12,633 bases of DNA from Acetobacteraceae bacterium (GTDB taxonomy: Bacteria > Pseudomonadota > Alphaproteobacteria > Acetobacterales > Acetobacteraceae). The notes beneath the pieces are model-generated. The model ran no database searches and was not told the DNA's origin. It worked only from the letters and a program-made list of their open reading frames with translations. This document shows positions 7,229 to 12,633 of this stretch, in pieces. The DNA is taken from NCBI GenBank assembly GCA_003164305.1, contig PLSZ01000273.1, forward strand, positions 1 through 12,633. Reading direction: 5' to 3'. The translations under genes and the position numbers were made by a program. Every line of letters begins with the position of its first letter. Positions within the stretch are counted from its first letter, which is position 1.

Positions 7229-7233
7229 GAATG

Positions 7234-8481
7234 ATGACGACTTCGATCCGGCGGATCGTGGCCGCGTTCGCGCTGGCCCTGACGGCATTCGGTGCGCGGC
7301 CCGTCCTCGCGGCCGACACGATCAAGGTGGCTTATATCGATCCGTTCTCCGGCCCTTTCGCGTCCGGCGGAGACGAGTTTCTGAAGATCTTCAAAGTCCT
7401 GTTCGACCGCGTCAACGCGAAAGGCGGTGCGCTTGGCCGCCAGTTCGAACTGGTTCCGTTCGACGACAAGTTGCAGCCGGCCGAAGCGCTGATCGCGCTG
7501 CAAACCGTGACCGATCAAAACATTCCGTTCGTCATGTCATGCACCGGCTCGAACGTCGGGGCGGCACTGATCGACGGCGTGTCGAAGCACAACGCGCGCA
7601 ATCCGGACAATCGCGTTCTTTATTTGAACTGCGGCGCCCTGGCGACCGAACTGACCAACGAAAAATGCGACTTCTGGCAATTCCGCTTCGCCGGCAGCGT
7701 GGAGATGCGGGCCGCCACCCGGGTCAAGGCGCTGCCGGAATCAGTCAAAAAGGTCTATCTGCTCAATCAGGATTATCTGTTTGGCCAATCGATCCGCGAC
7801 GACACGATGAAATATCTGGCGAAGCTGCGTCCGGATATTGAAATCGTCGGCAACGAACTCATGCCGTTCGGCAAGGTGCAGGACTTTTCGTCGTACGTCA
7901 CCAAGATCAAAGCCTCGGGCGCGCAGAGCGTGATTACCGGCAATTATAACCGCGACCTCAACCTGTTGATCAAGGCGGCGGTGGATGCCGGCCTGGATGT
8001 GCGGTTCGACACCTATCTGGCGCATCTGATCGGCGGCCCCACCGCGATCGGCGCCGCGGGTGAGAATCGGCTGAGCTCGGTCATGGAATACAGCGCCAAC
8101 GTGGCGGTCGATCAGAAGGCGCCCGAGGCTGAGCAATTCAGCATCGAATGGCGGAAGAGCCACGACACCGATTTTTCCACGCTCAACTTCATGACGATGC
8201 TGGACATGTTACAGACGGCGATCAACAAAACCGGTTCGACCGATCCGCTGAAGGTGGCGCTGGCGCTGGAGGACATGCACGCGAAAGACCTGGTCGGCCA
8301 GGAAAACATCATGCGCAAGGACGACCATCAGTTGTTGATGCCGTTCTACGCCGGGATTTTCACCAAGGACGTGAAATACGACTCGGAGCACACCGGCTTC
8401 GGCTGGAAGACCACCGCCACCGCCACGGCGGCGGATCTCACCTTGCCCACCACTTGCAAAATGAAGCGCCCAGCGAACTGA
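7234..8481 (+). CDS. Periplasmic substrate-binding protein of a branched-chain amino acid-type ABC importer
   Basis: A 415-aa exported protein. Residues 1-26 form a Sec signal peptide: Arg-Arg near the start, the hydrophobic stretch IVAAFALALTAFG, and cleavage after VLA, leaving ADTIKVAYIDPFSGPFA as the mature N-terminus. The rest is a type I periplasmic-binding fold (Peripla_BP_6, LivJ/LivK family): FKVLFDRVNAKGGALGRQFELV, then VMSCTGSNVGAAL around the ligand cleft, LLNQDYLFGQSIRDD at the lobe crossing, and DDHQLLMPFYAGIF near the end. Mature Cys residues (SCTG, LNCG, EKC and TTCKM close to the C-terminus) could form disulfides. It delivers ligand to the LivHM permease encoded downstream. 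The longer frame from TTG 7147 is rejected because it would bury the signal peptide. The ligand is not evident: the family covers Leu/Ile/Val, amides, urea and aromatic or other organic acids. Confidence 0.9.
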   Translation: MTTSIRRIVAAFALALTAFGARPVLAADTIKVAYIDPFSGPFASGGDEFLKIFKVLFDRVNAKGGALGRQFELVPFDDKLQPAEALIALQTVTDQNIPFVMSCTGSNVGAALIDGVSKHNARNPDNRVLYLNCGALATELTNEKCDFWQFRFAGSVEMRAATRVKALPESVKKVYLLNQDYLFGQSIRDDTMKYLAKLRPDIEIVGNELMPFGKVQDFSSYVTKIKASGAQSVITGNYNRDLNLLIKAAVDAGLDVRFDTYLAHLIGGPTAIGAAGENRLSSVMEYSANVAVDQKAPEAEQFSIEWRKSHDTDFSTLNFMTMLDMLQTAINKTGSTDPLKVALALEDMHAKDLVGQENIMRKDDHQLLMPFYAGIFTKDVKYDSEHTGFGWKTTATATAADLTLPTTCKMKRPAN

Positions 8482-8491
8482 TTTCGTTCCG

Positions 8492-9439
8492 ATGGAGATC
8501 TTCGTCATCTCCCTGGTGAATGGGCTGGTTTACGGCATGTTGCTGTTCATGCTCGCCAGCGGCCTGACGCTGATCTTCAGCATGATGGGCGTGCTGAACT
8601 TCGCCCATGCGAGCATTTACATGCTCGGTGCTTATCTGGCGTTTCAGGTCAGCCGGTTGCTGGGGTTTTTCCCCGCTCTGGTGATCGCGCCAATCTTGTG
8701 CGGTCTGATCGGCGCGGCGATCGAGGTCTTCGGCTTGCGTCGCGTGCACCACAACGGCCATATCGCCGAACTGCTGTTCACGTTTGGCCTCGTGTTCATC
8801 ATCCAGCGTCTGGTGCAAATGACCTGGGGCATGCTGCCGATGCCCTATCGCGTGCCCGCCATGCTGGATTTCTCATTGTTTTCGATTTACGGCGCCCACT
8901 TCCCGGCCTATCGAGGCTTCATGCTGCTGGTCTCGGGCGGCATGCTGCTTGTCACCTGGCTGTTGCTAAAGAAGACCCGCATCGGCCTGATCATTCAGGC
9001 CTCGCTCACCCATCCTGGCATGGTCTCGGCGCTCGGCCACAATGTGCCCATGGTATTCACCACGGTCTTCGCCGGCGGTTGCCTGCTGGCGGGTCTCGCC
9101 GGCGTCATCGGCGGCAACTACCAGACCACGGAACCGGGCATGGCCGAGTCCATGGGCCCTATCGTCTTCGTCGTCGTCGTCTTCGGCGGACTGGGCTCGC
9201 TGGCCGGATGTTTCGTCGCCTCCATCGTCATGGGCATGATCCAAACCTTCGCCGTCGTCATCGATTATTCCATTCTCGATCTGGTTCGCCCTCTGGGTAT
9301 CACGGCGTTCCCGGATAACCTTCTGGGCGAGTTCCTGTCGGTCCCGGTCGCGCGCATCGGCGCTTTGCTGCCGTTCGCGATGATGGTGCTGATCCTGCTG
9401 TTCCGCCCACGAGGATTGATGGGAACCCGCGACACATGA
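8492..9439 (+). CDS. livH: Branched-chain amino acid-type ABC transporter permease LivH
   Basis: A 315-aa inner-membrane protein with about eight hydrophobic segments (BPD_transp_2 family). The start region MEIFVISLVNGLVYGMLLFM and the segment MGVLNFAHASIYMLGAYLAF are hallmarks of LivH. VFGGLGSLAGCFVASIVMG is the cytoplasmic loop that usually contacts the ATPases, and the end LLFRPRGLMG is typical of the family. It pairs with LivM to form the translocation path. It begins 10 nt after the binding-protein stop, with no clear Shine-Dalgarno sequence in that gap, so translation may be coupled to the upstream gene. A run of GTC codons near 9163-9181 encodes a Val-rich stretch inside a membrane helix and is not unusual. 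Confidence 0.93.
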   Translation: MEIFVISLVNGLVYGMLLFMLASGLTLIFSMMGVLNFAHASIYMLGAYLAFQVSRLLGFFPALVIAPILCGLIGAAIEVFGLRRVHHNGHIAELLFTFGLVFIIQRLVQMTWGMLPMPYRVPAMLDFSLFSIYGAHFPAYRGFMLLVSGGMLLVTWLLLKKTRIGLIIQASLTHPGMVSALGHNVPMVFTTVFAGGCLLAGLAGVIGGNYQTTEPGMAESMGPIVFVVVVFGGLGSLAGCFVASIVMGMIQTFAVVIDYSILDLVRPLGITAFPDNLLGEFLSVPVARIGALLPFAMMVLILLFRPRGLMGTRDT

Positions 9440-9452
9440 AAGCGTCCAATTC

Positions 9453-10721
9453 GTGAAGACGCCCGGTCTTTGGATCTTCGCCATCGTGCTGGCGCTGGTA
9501 TTGCCGTGGCTGTTCTACGACTGGGGCCATCATCGCCATTCCGGCTTCGTGATCTCGATGCTCAGCCAGATGGGGATGATGATCATCCTGTCGCTGTCGT
9601 ACAACATGCTGCTCGGCCAGGCCGGATTGTTTTCGCTGTGTCACGCGGTGTTTTTCGGCATTGGCGGCTATGCGACCGTGCATCTGCTGAACGCCATCGG
9701 CGATGGCGATGTACCGATACCGATGGAACTCGTTCCGCTACCGGCGGGCTTCGCCGGCCTCGGATTGGCCATCGTGTTCGGCTACATGGCGACCAAGCAA
9801 CGCGCCACCGCGTTCGCGATGATCACGCTCGGCATCGGTGAACTCGTCACCACTTCCGCGTTGATGTTCCACCATTTCTTCGGCGGCGAGGGCGGCGTCA
9901 CCACCAACCGCATGATCGACCGCAGCCTGTTCGGCCTGACCTACGCGTCCGGCATCCAGGTCTATTATCTCATTCTCGCGTGGACGCTCCTCGCCACCGC
10001 CGCGATGCTGTTCCTGACCCACACGCCGCTGGGACGCATGGCCAACGCGACCCGCGACAATTTCGAGCGTGCGCAATTCATGGGTTATGACCCACGCGTC
10101 GTGCGCTTCCTCCAATTTTCTCTGTCCGGCTTCTTCGCCGGCATCGGCGGCGGGCTGTACGCCATCACCTATGAGATCGTGACTTTCGACGCCCTCGCGG
10201 CCCCCTTGTCGGCCAACGCCCTCCTGATGGCCTATATCGGTGGCACCACGGTTTTCGCCGGGCCGGTGCTCGGCGCCGTACTGATCACTTTGCTACAAAG
10301 CGGCGTCAGTCTGCTGTCGAATTCCTGGCTGGTCTACGTCGGGGTCATGTTCATCGCGATGGTCATCTTCGCCCCCGCCGGCTTGTCGGGCATGATCATG
10401 GCGCATCAACCGCTCGCGCGCGGAGGTCGCCTCGGCCGATTGACCGTCCCCTATCTGCGGCTGATCCCGAGTGGGATCGCTGTGCTGTTCGGCTTCGTCG
10501 GGCTGGTCGAACTGTTGTCCTTCCTGACGATCGGCGCGGCCCAGGGCAAGAAACTCGTGCTGTTCGGCAACGCCATCGACGTTCATTCGCCGGTGGCCTG
10601 GTGCATCTCCATCGCCTGCCTGGTGTTCGGTGGCGCGTGGCTGCGATACGAGGCCGCCGGCTTCCACAAAATCTGGGAAAGCCTGACCGCCGATCTCAAA
10701 CCGGCGGACGCGCGGCGATGA
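9453..10721 (+). CDS. livM: Branched-chain amino acid-type ABC transporter permease LivM, with C-terminal extension
   Basis: A 422-aa inner-membrane permease (BPD_transp_2), partner of LivH. The GTG start lies 13 nt after livH, with a modest GAAAG 10 nt upstream; no better in-frame ATG exists before the first membrane helix. Family hallmarks are NMLLGQAGLFSLCHAVFFGI, then FERAQFMGYDPRVVRFLQFS (the cytoplasmic coupling segment), FFAGIGGGLYAI, and VIFAPAGLSGMIM, where many LivM proteins end. Here about 108 residues follow (314-422), with two further hydrophobic stretches near 337-361 and 381-398 and a charged tail. The extension is in frame with normal codon use, so it is probably real. Its last codons overlap livG by 4 nt. 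Confidence 0.92.
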   Translation: MKTPGLWIFAIVLALVLPWLFYDWGHHRHSGFVISMLSQMGMMIILSLSYNMLLGQAGLFSLCHAVFFGIGGYATVHLLNAIGDGDVPIPMELVPLPAGFAGLGLAIVFGYMATKQRATAFAMITLGIGELVTTSALMFHHFFGGEGGVTTNRMIDRSLFGLTYASGIQVYYLILAWTLLATAAMLFLTHTPLGRMANATRDNFERAQFMGYDPRVVRFLQFSLSGFFAGIGGGLYAITYEIVTFDALAAPLSANALLMAYIGGTTVFAGPVLGAVLITLLQSGVSLLSNSWLVYVGVMFIAMVIFAPAGLSGMIMAHQPLARGGRLGRLTVPYLRLIPSGIAVLFGFVGLVELLSFLTIGAAQGKKLVLFGNAIDVHSPVAWCISIACLVFGGAWLRYEAAGFHKIWESLTADLKPADARR

Positions 10722-11470
10722 CCGTTCCCGCGCTGAGCCTGCGCGACGTGCGAAAGAACTTCGGCGCCACCGAGATCATTCGCGGCGTCTCGCTAGACAT
10801 CGCGCAGGGTGAACGTCATTGCATCATAGGTCCGAACGGCGCGGGCAAGACCACCTGCTTCAATCTCGTCAGCGGCCGTTTCCCGATTTCCTCCGGCGAA
10901 ATCCTGCTGAACGGCGCCCGCATCGATCAATTGCCGCCGCATAAAATCAACCGCATGGGCCTGTCGCGCAGCTTTCAGATCACTTCGATTTTTCACCGCC
11001 TGTCGGTATTCGAAAATCTGCGCTGCGCGTTGCTGTGGAGCAGGGGTTATCGCTACTCGTTCTGGTCGCCGCTCTGGCGCCAGCCGGCGCTGAATGAGGC
11101 GGCGGACAGCCTGCTGCATGACCTCAACCTGGAAACCCGCCGCGAGGTGCGCGCGGGGCTGTTGTCTTACGCCGAACAGCGCGCGCTGGAGATCGGCATG
11201 ACAATCGCCGGGGGCGCCTCGGTCATTCTGCTGGACGAACCAACCGCTGGCATGAGCAACACCGAAACCGATGCCGCCATGACGCTGATCCGCCGCGTCA
11301 CGCAGGGCAAAACGCTGCTTATGGTGGAGCACGACATGAAAGTCGTGTTCGACCTCGCCGATACGATCACCGTCCTGGTCTACGGTCAGGTCATCGCTTC
11401 CGGGCCGCCCGCCGAGGTCCGAGCCAGCCGCGCCGTGCAGGAAGCGTACCTCGGAGCACTCGACGGATGA
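10718..11470 (+). CDS. livG: Branched-chain amino acid-type ABC transporter ATPase LivG
   Basis: A 250-aa ATP-binding subunit at the cytoplasmic face of LivHM. ATG 10718 overlaps the livM stop (ATGA), implying coupled translation. Walker A is GPNGAGKTT (38-46), intact. The insertion between the Q-loop region (SRSFQITSIFHRLSVFENL) and the signature is of the length usual in LivG. The signature reads LSYAEQ (149-154), where LivG proteins normally have LSYGxQ, so the helix-capping Gly is Ala152. Walker B is VILLDEPTAG (169-178) with catalytic Glu174, and the H-loop His205 lies in MVEHDM. By its own Walker A, Walker B and His, one ATP site is complete; the signature it lends to LivF's site is altered. 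A longer frame reaching back to 10601 is an overlap with livM and is not used. Confidence 0.93.
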   Translation: MTVPALSLRDVRKNFGATEIIRGVSLDIAQGERHCIIGPNGAGKTTCFNLVSGRFPISSGEILLNGARIDQLPPHKINRMGLSRSFQITSIFHRLSVFENLRCALLWSRGYRYSFWSPLWRQPALNEAADSLLHDLNLETRREVRAGLLSYAEQRALEIGMTIAGGASVILLDEPTAGMSNTETDAAMTLIRRVTQGKTLLMVEHDMKVVFDLADTITVLVYGQVIASGPPAEVRASRAVQEAYLGALDG

Positions 11471-12165
11471 TGCTCGATGTGCGCGGCCTGCATGCGTTTT
11501 ACGGGCAAAGTCACATCCTGCACGGCGTCGACCTGTCCGTGGACGATGGAGAGATCGTCAGTCTGTTGGGTCGCAACGGCGTTGGGCGCTCAACGACGTG
11601 CAAGGCGATCATGGGACTGGTGCCGCCGCAAGGCGAAATCTGGTTCCGCGGCAAGGATATCGCTGGCATGCGCAGCGACCTGATCGCCCGCGCCGGGATC
11701 GGCTATGTGCCGGAAGATCGTCTGGTGTTCCCGACCCTGACTGTCCGCCAAAATCTGGAACTCGGCCTGAAGCGCGCCGGTAAATTTGGCCGTTGGACGT
11801 TTGACGACGTGTTCCGGCTGTTCCCCAATCTCGCCGCGCGTCAGAATAATCTGGCGGGCGTGTTGTCGGGCGGCGAACAGCAGATGCTGACGATGTGCCG
11901 CACGTTGATGGGCGATCCCGATCTGGTGTTGATCGATGAACCGACTGAAGGTCTCGCGCCGATTCTGGTCGAGCAGGTCGGTGTCCTGCTGGCCGAAATC
12001 GCCAGCCGCGGCGTGGCGATTTTACTGGTTGAGCAAAAACTGACGATCGCCCTGAAGATTTCCCACCGGCTATACGTGATGGGCCACGGCCATATCGTGT
12101 TCGAAGGCACGCCCGCGGAACTCAACGCCAACGCGGGAATCCGGCGGGAGTGGCTGGAAGTTTAA
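11467..12165 (+). CDS. livF: Branched-chain amino acid-type ABC transporter ATPase LivF with Arg in Walker A
   Basis: A 232-aa ATP-binding subunit and last gene of the operon; ATG 11467 overlaps the livG stop by 4 nt. Walker A reads GRNGVGRST (35-43): the invariant Lys is Arg41, codon CGC at 11587-11589. The other motifs are good: signature LSGGEQ (133-138), Walker B LVLIDEPTEG (153-162) with Glu158, and ILLVEQ (185-190), where Gln190 at the H-loop position is normal for LivF. The length and the end of the protein are typical. The gene is otherwise clean, so the Arg is probably not a sign of decay. I have a memory of Arg at this site in some LivF homologues of Proteobacteria but cannot confirm it here. 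It would make one ATP site weak or inactive. Confidence 0.93.
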   Translation: MMLDVRGLHAFYGQSHILHGVDLSVDDGEIVSLLGRNGVGRSTTCKAIMGLVPPQGEIWFRGKDIAGMRSDLIARAGIGYVPEDRLVFPTLTVRQNLELGLKRAGKFGRWTFDDVFRLFPNLAARQNNLAGVLSGGEQQMLTMCRTLMGDPDLVLIDEPTEGLAPILVEQVGVLLAEIASRGVAILLVEQKLTIALKISHRLYVMGHGHIVFEGTPAELNANAGIRREWLEV

Positions 12166-12187
12166 ACGCCCCTCCACCGTCGAACGC

Positions 12188-12218
12188 CGACATGGCCCGG
12201 AGCAATCGGGCCATGTCG
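12188..12218. terminator. Perfect 12-bp inverted repeat between converging genes
   Basis: CGACATGGCCCG (12188-12199), 7-nt loop, CGGGCCATGTCG (12207-12218). It sits 22 nt after the livF stop and 10 nt from the stop of the converging hydrolase gene, so it can serve both strands. No T-run follows on either side, as is common in GC-rich genomes. Confidence 0.7.
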
Positions 12219-12228
12219 AAGTCAAAGA

Positions 12229-12633
12229 TCAGGCCTGCAACACACGTTGCGTCTGGATCCCCAAACCCTCAACGCCCAGTCGCATGACGTCTCCAGGTTC
12301 GAGGAAGATCGGATGCGGTTTCATGCCCAACGCAACACCGGGCGGTGTTCCGGTGGCGATCACGTCGCCCGCGTGCAGCGTGATGAAGTGGCTGACATAG
12401 CTCACCAGTTGCACCACCCCGAAAACCATCGTCTTCGTGCTGCCGTTCTGCATCTTCTTGCCGTTGACCTCGGTCCACAGCGAGAGGTTTTGCGGATCCG
12501 GCACCTCGTCCTTGGTTACCATCCAGGGACCGGTCGGCCCGAACGTATCGGCGCCCTTGCCTTTATCCCATGTGCCGCCGCGTTCCGCCTGGAATTCCCG
12601 CTCGGACACGTCGTTGCAGACGCAATAGCCGGC
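12229..12633 (-). CDS. Fumarylacetoacetate hydrolase family protein, C-terminal part (5' end outside window)
   Basis: The frame is open to the right edge and ends at the complement of TCA 12229-12231; 134 residues are visible. It belongs to the FAH_hydrolase fold, metal-dependent enzymes that hydrolyse, hydrate or decarboxylate beta-diketo acids and related compounds. CNDVSEREFQ holds the Asp (complement of 12610-12612) that binds the divalent metal in the family. DKGKGADTFGPTGPWMV contains the conserved Lys and substrate-loop residues. DVIATGTPPGVALGMKP is the classic C-terminal TGTPxGV motif. The two metal-binding Glu residues expected upstream are outside the window. The ERGGTWDKGKG style resembles proteins annotated as ureidoglycolate lyase or diketo-deoxyrhamnonate hydrolase, so a sugar-acid or aromatic catabolic role is possible; the exact reaction is undecided. 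It converges on the transporter operon and shares its terminator hairpin. Confidence 0.9.
   Translation of the reverse strand, partial: AGYCVCNDVSEREFQAERGGTWDKGKGADTFGPTGPWMVTKDEVPDPQNLSLWTEVNGKKMQNGSTKTMVFGVVQLVSYVSHFITLHAGDVIATGTPPGVALGMKPHPIFLEPGDVMRLGVEGLGIQTQRVLQA

Noticed and set aside
7147..7233. TTG 7147 as the start of the binding protein, and TTGACG there as a -35 box
   Set aside because: The longer start would place 29 residues before a normal signal peptide. As a promoter, no -10-like hexamer is found at the right distance from TTGACG.
9163..9190. GTC-rich microsatellite in livH as a phase-variation tract
   Set aside because: Only a few consecutive GTC codons in a Val-rich membrane helix; slippage by whole codons would not shift the frame.

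Overview
The window looks like a chromosomal segment of a GC-rich alphaproteobacterium. Acetobacteraceae or another Rhodospirillales family is my best guess. This rests on codon usage dominated by G/C third positions, on a secreted protein with AIDA-type repeats plus a C-terminal Hint_2 domain (an architecture I associate with that group), and on two CtrA-type boxes (TTAA-N7-TTAA). No rRNA, tRNA, CRISPR array, insertion sequence or phage gene is visible.

Left part (1-7045, all + strand) is a surface-protein and sugar-modification region. It opens with the 3' end of a protein made almost wholly of 8-residue Ser/Thr-rich repeats. An 879-aa three-module fusion follows: TPR, then a heptosyltransferase-like glycosyltransferase, then an FkbM methyltransferase. 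Next comes a small separate SAM-dependent methyltransferase. The last gene encodes a 935-aa protein with about 35 repeats of roughly 19 residues and a C-terminal Hint (hedgehog/intein-type) domain. My working idea is that the two enzyme genes decorate one or both Ser/Thr/Gly-rich repeat proteins, much as AIDA-type adhesins are heptosylated in enterobacteria; this is inference from gene order and domain families. The Hint gene has its own upstream region with two CtrA-type boxes, which suggests cell-cycle or motility-linked control.

Right part (7234-12165, + strand) is a compact five-gene ABC importer operon of the branched-chain amino acid (LivJHMGF/HAAT) family: periplasmic binding protein, two permeases and two ATPases. 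Gaps are 10 and 13 nt, followed by two 4-nt ATGA overlaps. Unusually, LivF has Arg instead of Lys in its Walker A motif and LivG has a changed signature motif. Both changes fall in the same composite ATP site.

The operon ends at a perfect 12-bp inverted repeat (12188-12218), a likely shared terminator. Facing it on the - strand is the 3' part of a fumarylacetoacetate hydrolase family gene that runs off the right edge. That neighbour hints that the transporter may import an organic acid or sugar-acid precursor rather than leucine, but the sequence does not settle the ligand.
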